The position numbers were made by a program, and so were the translations under genes. From assembly GCA_040752025.1 (NCBI GenBank), contig JBFMFR010000028.1:22800-86799 (forward strand): a stretch of DNA of 64,000 bases, written 5' to 3'. The stretch comes from JBFMFR01 sp040752025. GTDB lineage: Bacteria > Chloroflexota > Anaerolineae > Anaerolineales > UBA4823. This document shows, one piece after another, positions 26,755 through 35,168 of this stretch. The first letter of the stretch is position 1; the number at the start of each line of letters is the position of its first letter. The notes under the pieces are model-generated. The model searched no databases. It worked only from the letters and a program-made list of their open reading frames with translations, and was not told the DNA's origin.

Positions 26755-27326
26755 ACGCTTTGGGCTCCCTGGCCGTTTTTCCGGTTCCACATGGCCTTGA
26801 TGGCTTTGATCTCCCCAAGATGCTCGCGGTTGTCGAGCAGGAACATCATGAGGACATCGTAGACACACTCTGGCCCAGGCGAGCCAAGCGAGGCTGGCCA
26901 ACCGGCCGGCGGCTGCTCCAGCCCGTCCGGCGGCAAGGACTTCAGGTAAGCGCTCAGTGCTTCGCCAACCTGGTCGAAGTATACCAGCGATTGCTCGGCT
27001 GAAAGATGGGGCACGGCTTTGACCTGTTCCAGGGTATAGCCGGCCAGATTACCAAGGCCGGCAACGCCCAGCCCGGCAGGATCGTAGTTGGTTTTGTCGG
27101 CCCAGCCTTTTTCGTACCAGAGCTGCTTTTGATGAGGCTGGTTTTCCAGGATTTTTACCTTGAGCAGATCAAGGGCGCGGCTGATGTGCCAGACTGTCAC
27201 GGCGATGTTGTTGGCTTCCGGGTCTGGCTGCCATTGCAGGGCCTCATCCGGCATATCTGAAATGACCCTGTGTAGAACATAACCAAAGTGTTCGAGCATG
27301 TCGAGCAAAACATTAACGGGCTGCAT
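26751..27326 (-). CDS. DinB-like four-helix metalloprotein
   Basis: Start 27326 has GGAGA about ten bases upstream. The 191-residue product fits the DinB/YfiT-like four-helix fold. It opens LLDMLEHFGYVLHRVISDMP; likely metal-ligand histidines are in TVWHISRALD (about residue 48) and NREHLGEI (about 177), with a third ligand less clear. Such proteins are often thiol transferases or hydrolases, or are induced by DNA damage. Placement beside an AlkD-like repair gene favours a detoxification or alkylation-stress unit. Confidence 0.82.
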   Translation of the reverse strand: MQPVNVLLDMLEHFGYVLHRVISDMPDEALQWQPDPEANNIAVTVWHISRALDLLKVKILENQPHQKQLWYEKGWADKTNYDPAGLGVAGLGNLAGYTLEQVKAVPHLSAEQSLVYFDQVGEALSAYLKSLPPDGLEQPPAGWPASLGSPGPECVYDVLMMFLLDNREHLGEIKAIKAMWNRKNGQGAQSV

Positions 27327-27340
27327 GTGATTGGGTCTCC

Positions 27341-27715
27341 TCAGTCGACAATGAAAAGCTTGGCCCCGGTTAGGGTGTGAGAACGATGCGGTTCTGCCTG
27401 ATCCGCTACCTGGTAGCTGTCGCCGGGCTTCAGGATGAACTGCCTGCCATCGGCCAGTTCGGTGTGCAGTTCGCCTTCCAGGCAAAGTAGAATGTGGCCT
27501 TTGCTGCACCAGTGATCAGCCTGGTAGCCAGGGGTGTATTCAACCAGGCGAACCCGGATGCGATCGAAGTGCTGCGTGCGCCAGTAGGCCATCCCGGTCT
27601 CGCCTTCGTGCTGCGTGGGCTCGATTTGTGACCAGACGGTAACACTGAAGGGGATATTGGTCATGTCCATGTGCATCTCCGTAGTGGATACCTCTAAAAT
27701 GGCGATATTGTTCAT
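27341..27715 (-). CDS. DHCW-motif cupin protein
   Basis: The 124-residue single cupin carries YQADHWCSKGHILLCLEGEL, close to the DHCW motif used to name this cupin group, followed by a second motif (ILKPGDSYQVADQAEPHRSH). Potential metal ligands are His in DHW, His in GH, Glu in EGEL and His in PHRSH. The substrate is unknown. It is the first gene of the cupin/DinB/AlkD operon, 14 bases before the DinB-like gene. Confidence 0.86.
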   Translation of the reverse strand: MNNIAILEVSTTEMHMDMTNIPFSVTVWSQIEPTQHEGETGMAYWRTQHFDRIRVRLVEYTPGYQADHWCSKGHILLCLEGELHTELADGRQFILKPGDSYQVADQAEPHRSHTLTGAKLFIVD

Positions 27716-27820
27716 ATTCGATGGTCAGTACCCTATCGGAACAACCGCCGCCCGCTTCAGTTCCCGGAGGCGGCTTCTACGAGCGGCTGAAGCGGGCGAC
27801 AGCCAGCGGGCAATGCCCGG

Positions 27821-28990
27821 TTATTTCACTTCTCCGCCGATCGATTCCCAGCCGGACCAGCCGGGATTCCAGGCGATGTGCCAGACGGTGTTATCCTGAC
27901 CGCGGGCGAAGACGTCCAGGCGGTCGGGGCCCCAGGAAGCTACGGCAGGGGCGGAGGTGAGCACGCCGCCCAGCGATTCCCAGGCGTGCCACTGACCATC
28001 CCACCACATGTGCCACAGGGCTTTATCCTGCCCGCGGGCGAAGATGTCGATGCGGTTGGGCCCCCACGAAACGGCGGCAGGGGCGGAGGTGATCACACCA
28101 CCCAGGGCTTCCCAGCCGGACCAGCCGGGGTTCCAGGCGATGTGCCACAGGCCATCATCCTGGCCGCGGGCGAAGATATCCAGGCGGTCGGGGCCCCAGG
28201 AGGCCACGGAGGGAGCGGAGGTGAGCACGCCGCTCAGCGATTCCCAACCAGACCAGCCGGGGTTCCAGGCGATGTGCCACAGGGCTTTGTCACTGCCGTG
28301 GGCGAAGATATCGATGCGGTCGGGCCCCCACGAAACGGCAGCGGGAGCAGATGAAAGCTCACCGCCTAGCGATTCCCATCCGGACCAGCCAGGATTCCAG
28401 GCGACGTGCCAAAGGCTGTTGTACTGGCCGCGGGCAAAGACATCCAGGCGGTTGGGCCCCCAGGAAGCCACAGCTGGGGCGGAGGTGAGCACGCCGCCCA
28501 GCGATTCCCAGCCGGACCACTGGTTTTTCCAGGCGATGTGCCGCAAGGTGTTATCCTGGCCGCGAGTGAAAACATCCAGGCGGTTGGGTCCCCATGAGAC
28601 GGCGGCTATACCCGCCTCAGCGAGCTTGGCGGGCGGCGGCGATGTGAAGGTCGGTGTGATTTGAACGGGCGGCGGCAGGTAGATGGTTGCAGTGGGGGTG
28701 AAGGTTGGCGGAGGGGGGGGCGTGAAGGTAGGCAGGGGGGTAAAGGTGAGCGTTATGGTCGGCGGAGGGGGCGTAAACGTGCCGGCGGCCCCGAGTTCTT
28801 GCTGGCCCGGCGATGTGGGCGAGGGGCTGGCAGTCGGTGCGGGGGAAGTGGTGGTTGCCTCAGGCGTGGCAGGGCCTCCCGCGGTGGGCGGGATGGCAGT
28901 GGGGGCGATGGCTCCGGGCAGGTTGCAGCTCAAAACCAGCAGGCCGAGGGTCAGAAAGCGGATGAGGATCGATCGAAACCTGGCGGTCAT
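27821..28990 (-). CDS. Lipoprotein with six PLL-lectin-like propeller repeats
   Basis: The 389-residue protein starts with a lipoprotein signal (MTARFRSILIRFLTLGLLVL, then SC). A Pro/Thr-rich stalk extends to about residue 115. Six nearly identical 44-residue repeats then fill the rest, each reading WGPxRxDxFARGQDxxLWHI, then AWNPGWSGWESLGG and a SAPAVxS spacer. This is the pattern of PLL-type (DUF346) seven-bladed fucose-binding lectins. The Trp-rich loops suggest a glycan-binding surface probe. The DNA of the repeats is also highly similar, so copy number may vary between strains. Confidence 0.88.
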   Translation of the reverse strand: MTARFRSILIRFLTLGLLVLSCNLPGAIAPTAIPPTAGGPATPEATTTSPAPTASPSPTSPGQQELGAAGTFTPPPPTITLTFTPLPTFTPPPPPTFTPTATIYLPPPVQITPTFTSPPPAKLAEAGIAAVSWGPNRLDVFTRGQDNTLRHIAWKNQWSGWESLGGVLTSAPAVASWGPNRLDVFARGQYNSLWHVAWNPGWSGWESLGGELSSAPAAVSWGPDRIDIFAHGSDKALWHIAWNPGWSGWESLSGVLTSAPSVASWGPDRLDIFARGQDDGLWHIAWNPGWSGWEALGGVITSAPAAVSWGPNRIDIFARGQDKALWHMWWDGQWHAWESLGGVLTSAPAVASWGPDRLDVFARGQDNTVWHIAWNPGWSGWESIGGEVK

Positions 28991-29193
28991 GGTTCTCCTG
29001 TGCTATGACGGGCACACCCGGCAGTTGCGTATGCAAGCAGCGTTTTATCTTTTATGAGGCGTTTTTTCAAAAGTGGGTGAAATGCTCGCGCCAGTTTCTG
29101 CCTGACGCGATGATCCTGGCAGCGGTGGACGGAGGGTATTGTAGTATAGAGTGGGCAGATATGTAAGGGGGGGAGGTCCAGGAGTCAAGCGGC

Positions 29194-29222
29194 TTGACTC
29201 TTGTAATACAATGTATTACAAT
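29194..29222 (+). promoter_or_regulatory. Promoter TTGACT-N17-TACAAT of the RHH operon
   Basis: TTGACT at 29194-29199 and TACAAT at 29217-29222 are 17 bases apart, a good sigma-70-type promoter. The start codon is 55 bases downstream. The TTGACT is itself the right end of a GAGTCAAG-CGG-CTTGACTC palindrome (29182-29200). The operator at 29201-29221 fills the spacer. Confidence 0.72.
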
Positions 29223-29241
29223 ATATTATAATGTAATACAA
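29201..29241. promoter_or_regulatory. Operator of three TGTAATACA half-sites
   Basis: TTGTAATACA (29201-29210), A, and TGTATTACAA (29212-29221) make a perfect 21-base palindrome. A third half-site TGTAATACAA lies at 29232-29241, in direct orientation 30 bases (about three helical turns) from the first. Short repeated half-sites with helical phasing are typical targets of ribbon-helix-helix dimers, and the next gene encodes a probable one. Confidence 0.75.
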
Positions 29242-29276
29242 GATATTGATTCGATGATTGTGAGGAGAGTCAGGTT

Positions 29277-29777
29277 ATGGCCGAGATCGTCACTTTTCGC
29301 CCGTCTTTGCAGGATAAGGTCGCCATCGGGCGCATCCTGCGCGAGCATCCCTATCTCAACCGGAACGTGTCTGCGGCGATCCGCGCCGGGCTGACGGCTT
29401 ACCACGAGCTGCAAGTGCTCAGGGAGGAACAGGCGCGCCAGCAGGCGGCGCACGCCCTGGCCCAGGAACTGGCGCAGCGTTACCAGGCGATGCGCTGGAT
29501 CGAGGGCGGCGCGGCGCAGGGGGAGGCGGCGCTCTTCGAGGCCTGGCTGGCCGAGAGGCGATCCCCGCCGCCGCCGCAGGCGCTGGGCGCAGCCTTGCTG
29601 GAGGGGAGACTCCCGGCGGCTACCAGCCACGACCCGGATGGAAAGCTGCTGGTGGATTGGTACGCTTTCGACCGGCTGGTGATCGGCCGGGCGCAGACTC
29701 CAGCGCCGGTGTGGTATGTGGTGACCCTGGCGCAAAGCGCCGGGATGCCCGCAATCGAGAGCTACCAGATCCAGTGA
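29277..29777 (+). CDS. Probable ribbon-helix-helix regulator with novel C-terminal domain
   Basis: The RBS GAGGAGAG precedes ATG 29277. The first 45 residues (MAEIVTFRPSLQDKVAIGRI then LREHPYLNRNVSAAIRAGLT) fit the ribbon-helix-helix pattern: a short strand, a helix, and a second helix beginning at the NVSAAIR motif. Residues about 48-100 are a Gln/Ala/Glu-rich helix, possibly a coiled coil. The C-terminal part (about 110-166) is not recognised and could bind a ligand or partner. A palindromic operator embedded in its promoter suggests autoregulation. It is followed 17 bases later by an SRPBCC gene. Confidence 0.72.
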   Translation: MAEIVTFRPSLQDKVAIGRILREHPYLNRNVSAAIRAGLTAYHELQVLREEQARQQAAHALAQELAQRYQAMRWIEGGAAQGEAALFEAWLAERRSPPPPQALGAALLEGRLPAATSHDPDGKLLVDWYAFDRLVIGRAQTPAPVWYVVTLAQSAGMPAIESYQIQ

Positions 29778-29794
29778 ATTTTGGAGTGAGAGAG

Positions 29795-30226
29795 ATGGCT
29801 GAAATGCAAGCGGTGCAGATCGAATGCCACCTGCCGGCGCCGCCAGAGGTGGTTTACCGGGCCTTTACCCAGGCGACGGCCTGGGAAAGTTGGTGCTGTG
29901 ATCGCGCCCGCGTCCAGGCGCAACCGGGTGGAGAGCTGCGCATCGAGACGCCTGGCTATGTGGCCCAGGGCGTGTTTTTGTCCCTGAAGCCGGGGCAGGC
30001 GCTGGCGTTCACCTGGCATGGCAACGGTGAGCCGCCCACGCGCGTGGAGGTGGATTTGCAGGCGGAGGGCGTAGGCACGCGCCTGCGCTTCACGGTCACC
30101 AACCTGGGCGAGGCGCAGGCCTGGGCCGAAACCCGGGAGACGTTCGAGAGCCTTTGGGGCAGGGCATTGGCGAACCTGGCGCGAAAGCTCCGGGTGGGCT
30201 TTCTATCGAGCAGGCGTGATGCTTAG
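29795..30226 (+). CDS. SRPBCC/AHSA1-like ligand-binding protein
   Basis: Start 29795 has GGAGTGAGAG upstream; a longer frame overlaps the RHH gene without an RBS. The 143-residue protein fits the AHSA1 (START-like) fold: IECHLPAPPEVVYRAFTQAT, AWESWCCDRARVQAQPGGEL, then GVFLSLKPGQALAFTW and a C-terminal helix (TFESLWGRALANLARKL). Members bind hydrophobic ligands or act as detoxifying or chaperone-like partners. It follows the RHH regulator on the same strand, so the pair may form a ligand-responsive unit. Its stop overlaps the converging PIN gene by four bases. Confidence 0.85.
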   Translation: MAEMQAVQIECHLPAPPEVVYRAFTQATAWESWCCDRARVQAQPGGELRIETPGYVAQGVFLSLKPGQALAFTWHGNGEPPTRVEVDLQAEGVGTRLRFTVTNLGEAQAWAETRETFESLWGRALANLARKLRVGFLSSRRDA

Positions 30227-30633
30227 ATTTTCCCCAGCCAATCGATGAATTGCCTGGGGCTGACAATAGGGATCTGGCGGAATTCTTTCAATGCCAGTAA
30301 GTGTTGTTTATCCCCACTGATGATCCAATCTGCCTGTCCAGCCACGGCCGCCTCAAGAAAAATGTTGTCACTCGGATCTTTTTGGATCACCTGAAACTTT
30401 TCGAGTGGTTGGACAAATTCGGCCTTACGAAACAAGTAAGCTGTGATAGATTCCAGAACTTCTGCTGGCAAGGCAAATTTAGGTCGAGACAGAACCTGTA
30501 AATATTCAGATAAGATGACTGGGCTGATCAGTAGTGTGAATCGCTCGTTATACCAGGCTACCAGGATTGGTCGAACCTGGTGACCCAGCACGGCTGATAC
30601 GAATACATTGGTATCCAGAATGACGCGCGTCAT
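30223..30633 (-). CDS. PIN-domain toxin
   Basis: The 136-residue PIN protein starts MTRVILDTNVFVSAVLG, with the first catalytic Asp at residue 7. It continues with SPVILSEYLQVLSRPKF (acidic Glu), KDPSDNIFLEAAVAGQADWI and SGDKQHLLAL (third acidic site). The COG1569-type PIN layout indicates a Mg-dependent ribonuclease toxin. Its ATG overlaps the stop of the antitoxin-like gene (30630-30633), as usual for type II toxin-antitoxin pairs. Confidence 0.9.
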   Translation of the reverse strand: MTRVILDTNVFVSAVLGHQVRPILVAWYNERFTLLISPVILSEYLQVLSRPKFALPAEVLESITAYLFRKAEFVQPLEKFQVIQKDPSDNIFLEAAVAGQADWIISGDKQHLLALKEFRQIPIVSPRQFIDWLGKI

Positions 30634-30857
30634 TTTCTGGATCGAACGGAGCGGATCTCTTGGGCGATGTCTTGCTCGCTGATGCCTCGCTCTTGCGCCA
30701 AGGCCTGTGCTTTATCCAGTGCAGATAAAAAATTGCGCTCCAGGGTCTCATCATCCGGTAGGCTGTATTTTAAATAACGCACAAAAGCCAGTACATCTAC
30801 CTGTCGCTCTGGGGGCAGCGTCTCGAGTTCGCGCATCAATAAAGGGTTGATTGCCAT
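30630..30857 (-). CDS. Antitoxin of the PIN pair
   Basis: The start at 30857 follows AAAGGAAAATGCG. The 75-residue protein (MAINPLLMRELETLPPERQV onward) has a helical N-terminus of the DUF2281-like kind (DVLAFVRYLKYSLPDDETLE) and an acidic-basic C-terminal tail that may wrap the toxin. Overlap and gene order identify it as cognate antitoxin of the 30223-30633 PIN protein. Confidence 0.82.
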   Translation of the reverse strand: MAINPLLMRELETLPPERQVDVLAFVRYLKYSLPDDETLERNFLSALDKAQALAQERGISEQDIAQEIRSVRSRK

Positions 30858-30937
30858 CGCATTTTCCTTTCTACTTCTCCCTTCAGTATATCTCAATCGC
30901 CCATAAAATAAAAGGATGGCGACAGTGCGCCGTTGAA

Positions 30938-31330
30938 TCAGCGCCAAACTGCCAGCCCCAGGTGCTCTTCGAAGGGGGTGAAGTCAGCATCGCTGTGCAG
31001 AAGAGCGCAGCCCGTGGTAATGCAATAAGTGGCGATCATACAATCGATGGTCTTGCGCACAGTGATGCCCTGCTTGCGCAGAGCCCTGTAGTTCCGGGCG
31101 CTCTGTACTGCTAGAATGGGGGAGAGCAGGCTTACCTGTTCAAAGTGTTGAAAAGCCTGCAAGGCTTGTTCGAACTCTGAATCCAGGTGAAAACCTTGCA
31201 GCACTTCAGCCAGGATCAGATCGCCCACCAGCAAGGGCTGGGTGCCAAGCAATACGTCCAGCGTTTCGGTTTGTGGTGTCCCCCAACCGTTGAAGTAATC
31301 GACCCACACCGATGAATCGACCAGAATCAC
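30938..31330 (-). CDS. vapC: VapC-type PIN toxin
   Basis: This is a 130-residue PIN nuclease. The catalytic acidic set is visible as MILVDSSVWVDYF (Asp5), LILAEVLQGF (Glu about 42), KTIDCMIATYC (Asp about 95) and LLHSDADFTPF (Asp about 113). VapC toxins cleave specific tRNA or rRNA sites. The gene lies three bases after the VapB gene. Sequence and partner differ from the neighbouring PIN pair, so two independent modules sit side by side. Confidence 0.9.
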   Translation of the reverse strand: MILVDSSVWVDYFNGWGTPQTETLDVLLGTQPLLVGDLILAEVLQGFHLDSEFEQALQAFQHFEQVSLLSPILAVQSARNYRALRKQGITVRKTIDCMIATYCITTGCALLHSDADFTPFEEHLGLAVWR

Positions 31331-31333
31331 GGC

Positions 31334-31549
31334 TTATTCTCCATCGTGCAGGTAGCGCCCACGGCGCATTTCATCCAGGCTGCCTTCCCAGTGCAGCTTG
31401 CCGCGCAAAGTGCGCACCTCCTGCTGCTGGCGCAACTGGATTAGAGTGCGCAGCGCTTCGTGGATCACCTCGCGTTTCGTTTTGATACCCGTAAGTATAC
31501 GGGCGCGTTCGATCAATTCGTCATCGATAACTACATTGGTTCGCATCAT
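31334..31549 (-). CDS. vapB: VapB-type antitoxin
   Basis: The 71-residue protein opens MMRTNVVIDDELIERARILT, the beta-helix start of VapB-family ribbon-helix-helix antitoxins, with TKREVIHEALRTLIQLRQQQ as second helix. The C-terminal GKLHWEGSLDEMRRGRYL fits the toxin-wrapping tail seen in this group. It likely represses its own operon through the repeats at 31562-31592. Confidence 0.9.
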   Translation of the reverse strand: MMRTNVVIDDELIERARILTGIKTKREVIHEALRTLIQLRQQQEVRTLRGKLHWEGSLDEMRRGRYLHDGE

Positions 31550-31561
31550 GCACCTCCGCAG

Positions 31562-31592
31562 TATGTGTATATTCTATTATGAATATGTGTAT
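31562..31592. promoter_or_regulatory. Probable VapB operator, TATGTGTAT repeats
   Basis: TATGTGTAT occurs at 31562-31570 and 31584-31592, 22 bases apart (two helical turns), and the stretch between contains the inverted pair ATATTC/GAATAT. It begins 13 bases upstream of the vapB start. The AT-rich tract probably also holds the promoter on the minus strand. Confidence 0.6.
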
Positions 31593-31664
31593 TATGCAAG
31601 ATGGCATTCTGCCATCGCATTTCCCTTATGATCGCCCCTGGTGAAGCAGTGGTCGCTTCCGCTC

Positions 31665-32864
31665 TCAGCTTTCCTCGGCACGCGCCATGCGCCAGACGGC
31701 CAGGGCGAAGAACAGGATGGCATAGCCCCCCAGGGCGGCGGCGGGCAGCAGGGCCGAGGACAGCCCCAGGCCGCGGATGATGACGTTCTTGAAGCCGTCC
31801 ATGCTCCAGGCAATGGGGGAGAGGTGGCCGACGGCCTGGAAGGTGGGCCCGGTGACTTCCAGGGGCACCCAGGCCCCACCCAGGCCGGCCAACACGAACA
31901 TGGGCAGCAGCGAGAAAATCACCGCCTGCTCTTCGGTCTTGGCCATCACGCCGATCAGCAGGCCCAGGGCGGCGATGCACACGGCGCTGGCCAGGGCCAC
32001 CAGCAGGGTGGCAGCCGGCTGGCTGAGGTAATCGACTTTGAGCAGTAATTGGCCAAAGACGATCAGCACGGCGAACTGGATGCACAGCAAGGTAAGGATG
32101 GCCAGGTAATGACCGAGCAGGATGTGCAGGCGGGCGGTGCGGGTAGTCAGAAGGCGCTGCAAGGCGCGTGACTTGCGTTCGTTGACCATGATCTGGGCGC
32201 TGGTGAGCAGGCCGGCGATGGCGAACTGCAGCATCATGCCAGGGGAGGTGTGGGCCAGGGCGGCGGAGGCGTCGCTTTTGTTCTGGATGGCCGAACTGGT
32301 GGTCTCGTTCACCCGGATGGGCGGTTCTTCCCAGGCTTCCAGGGCCTGCTCGAAGGTGTAGTCGAAGGGGGCCATGTCCCCGGCGGCGCGCTCCAGGATC
32401 AGGGCGGTGCGCAGGGCGCTCTCCAGGCGCTGGACGGCCGACAGGCTTTCGCTCTCGACGGTCATGCCGGTGGGGGTGGAGGTATCGCCGATGAAGGTCA
32501 GGCGCGGCAGTCGCCCGTGGAGCAGCTCGCTGCCGTAGCCGGGCGGTACGACCAGGGCGGCGGCCAGTTTGTTGTCGGCCACCAGGGCTTGCAGGTCGGC
32601 CTGGTTCGCCAGGAAAACTTTCTCCAGGCGGATAACCTGGGATGCATCCAGCAGGTTGTGCAGTTGTTTGCTCAGCCAGCTTCCATCCTGGTCCAGGAAA
32701 CCGACCGGCAGGCGCGAGTCGCTGATCTCTTTGCTGAAGCCGCCCGAAGCGAAGCCGAACAGCAGGGTGAAGGCCAGCGGCATGAACAGGTAGAACAGGA
32801 AGATCTTGCGGTCGCGCACGAGCTGGAGCAGGTCTTTGAGGGTGATGTCGAAGATGCGTAACAT
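31665..32864 (-). CDS. ABC-2 type transporter permease (second)
   Basis: The start at 32864 has GGAG nine bases upstream and a typical N-terminus (MLRIFDITLKDLLQLVRDRK). The 399-residue protein has one membrane helix near residue 25 and a large external domain (about 50-220). Five more helices in the C-terminal half include LTSAQIMVNERKSRALQRLL and the conserved GGAWVPLEVTGPTF and LSPIAWSMDGFKN regions. It is an ABC-2 (YhfE/NatB-like) exporter subunit; drugs, lipids or peptides are possible substrates. It forms an operon with the preceding permease and ATPase (gaps 11 and 9 bases). Confidence 0.88.
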   Translation of the reverse strand: MLRIFDITLKDLLQLVRDRKIFLFYLFMPLAFTLLFGFASGGFSKEISDSRLPVGFLDQDGSWLSKQLHNLLDASQVIRLEKVFLANQADLQALVADNKLAAALVVPPGYGSELLHGRLPRLTFIGDTSTPTGMTVESESLSAVQRLESALRTALILERAAGDMAPFDYTFEQALEAWEEPPIRVNETTSSAIQNKSDASAALAHTSPGMMLQFAIAGLLTSAQIMVNERKSRALQRLLTTRTARLHILLGHYLAILTLLCIQFAVLIVFGQLLLKVDYLSQPAATLLVALASAVCIAALGLLIGVMAKTEEQAVIFSLLPMFVLAGLGGAWVPLEVTGPTFQAVGHLSPIAWSMDGFKNVIIRGLGLSSALLPAAALGGYAILFFALAVWRMARAEES

Positions 32865-32875
32865 GGCCGGGGCTC

Positions 32876-34159
32876 CTAGGCGTAGCGCTTGCTGAAGCGC
32901 CACACGCCAACGGTGAAGAAGACCACGCTCCACAGCAGGAGCACCAGCAGCACCGGCAGGATTTCGATGACCGGTGCGGCGCGCATGGCCATGACGATGC
33001 CCTTGGTGGCCCAGCCCTGCGGCACGATCAGCGCCACGGTGTCGCCCAGGCGCTCGGTGGTGGGGGTGCTCATGCTGAAGACGCGGATCATGCCCAGCAT
33101 GCCGGTCAGGGTCAGCCCGCCGCCGAAGATGATGCCGCTCTGCTTGGTGTCTTTGAGCAGCGAGTTGACGAAGATGCCGGCCGAGGAGGCCGACAGGATG
33201 ATGCCGGCTGCCACCAGGGCGATGGAGCCCGGCGGGCCCCAATTGACGTTGAACATCAGCCGGCCGGCGATCATCAGCACGATCACCTGCACCAAGACAG
33301 TCAGGAAGACGGCCAGGAATTTGCCAGTCAGGATGGTGGCCACCGGGGTGGGGGTGGTGAACAGGCGCGGCAGGGTGCGCTCTTCTTCTTCGCGCAGGAT
33401 CGATTCGCCCGTAGCCATGCCGGTGTAGAAGCTGTAGAAAATCATCAGGCCGCCCAGGATCGGGCCGATCATGCTGGCCAGGGGATCCTTGGTCTGCGGG
33501 GCGGGCCCTGGGCTGCGCTGGTCGAGCAGCTCGGCGGACAGGTCTTCGCTCTGGGTGGTGGGTGAATCCATGAATTCCTGGGCGACGCGCCCCACCAGGG
33601 CGTAATCTTCGTTCTCGCCCTGCTGGCGGGCCACGTCGATGGCGATCTTGATGCCCGACAGGCTGTCCATGAACTGGTTGAGGATCGATTTGACGATGCT
33701 GGGGCCCAGGGTCAGGGTGGGGTCCTGGTAGAACTCGATCACTGCTTCGCCATTGAGGTCGGCGAACTCCCGCGAGAAGCCGTCCGGGATGATCACGGCC
33801 ACCTGGGCCTGCTGGCTGTCGACAGCGGCTTTGGCGGCCTGGGCGTCGGCTGCCAGGGAGACCTCCAGCAGGTCGGCCATATCTTCGCTTTGCAGCACTT
33901 CCACCACCAGCCCGCTCAGGGTTTTGGCCTTGAAGTCGCCGGTGGTTTTGCCTGAATTCAGGCGCGGGGCGTTCTTGTCCAGGTTGGCGATGACCACTGT
34001 GGTGCGCGGCAGGCTGAAGCCGCCATCGTCGGCGATGCGGCCGAACATGATGTAGAACATGCCGGCCATCAGCAGGGGGATGCCGAACATGAAGACCAGG
34101 ATGGTCAGGCTGCGTAGCGAGCGCGTCATGTCCTTCAGGGCGATGTCGATGGCTTTCAT
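32876..34159 (-). CDS. ABC-2 type transporter permease (first)
   Basis: The 427-residue protein begins MKAIDIALKDMTRSLRSLTI. It has an N-terminal helix, a large external region (about 50-235) and C-terminal helices containing the family pattern ATGESILREEEERTLPRLFT, LPVLLVLLLWSVVFFTVGVW and KDTKQSGIIFGGGLTLTG. The external domain has the DUF3533-like or YhgE-like alpha/beta pattern (VAVIIPDGFSREFADLNGEA). With the second permease it should make a heterodimeric membrane channel energised by the upstream ATPase. Confidence 0.88.
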   Translation of the reverse strand: MKAIDIALKDMTRSLRSLTILVFMFGIPLLMAGMFYIMFGRIADDGGFSLPRTTVVIANLDKNAPRLNSGKTTGDFKAKTLSGLVVEVLQSEDMADLLEVSLAADAQAAKAAVDSQQAQVAVIIPDGFSREFADLNGEAVIEFYQDPTLTLGPSIVKSILNQFMDSLSGIKIAIDVARQQGENEDYALVGRVAQEFMDSPTTQSEDLSAELLDQRSPGPAPQTKDPLASMIGPILGGLMIFYSFYTGMATGESILREEEERTLPRLFTTPTPVATILTGKFLAVFLTVLVQVIVLMIAGRLMFNVNWGPPGSIALVAAGIILSASSAGIFVNSLLKDTKQSGIIFGGGLTLTGMLGMIRVFSMSTPTTERLGDTVALIVPQGWATKGIVMAMRAAPVIEILPVLLVLLLWSVVFFTVGVWRFSKRYA

Positions 34160-34168
34160 GGCTTGGCC

Positions 34169-35119
<951 letters not shown>

Positions 35120-35131
35120 AGGTTTTTGGGG

Positions 35132-35158
35132 ACACGGATTTACACGGATGGCACGGAT
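35132..35158. repeat. Tandem ACACGGAT repeats
   Basis: ACACGGAT occurs at 35132 and 35142 and CACGGAT at 35152, at 10-base intervals, between the exporter ATPase gene and the kinase-MFS gene. A related segment (CACGGATGACACGG on the minus strand) is at 52390-52403. No coding role is apparent. Confidence 0.6.
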
Positions 35159-35168
35159 ATTATTGGAG

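Noticed and set aside
26755..26901. Longer N-terminus of the AlkD-like protein from ATG 26901
   Set aside because: It would read an alternative frame of the DinB-like gene, has Cys/Arg/Pro-rich unstructured text, and family similarity starts only at the TTG.
27821..28600. Regular repeats with about 132-base period considered as CRISPR or tandem satellite
   Set aside because: The period equals the 44-residue PLL-like coding repeat and there are no spacers or cas genes.
29194..29241. TA-rich palindromes considered as a replication origin or attachment site
   Set aside because: Only three half-sites exist, positioned on a promoter ahead of an RHH gene; no DnaA-box cluster or integrase is present.
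31546..32910. Minus-strand open frame overlapping the second ABC-2 permease
   Set aside because: It reads as Pro/Arg/Ala-rich frameshift text of the permease, while the real frame has membrane helices and an RBS.
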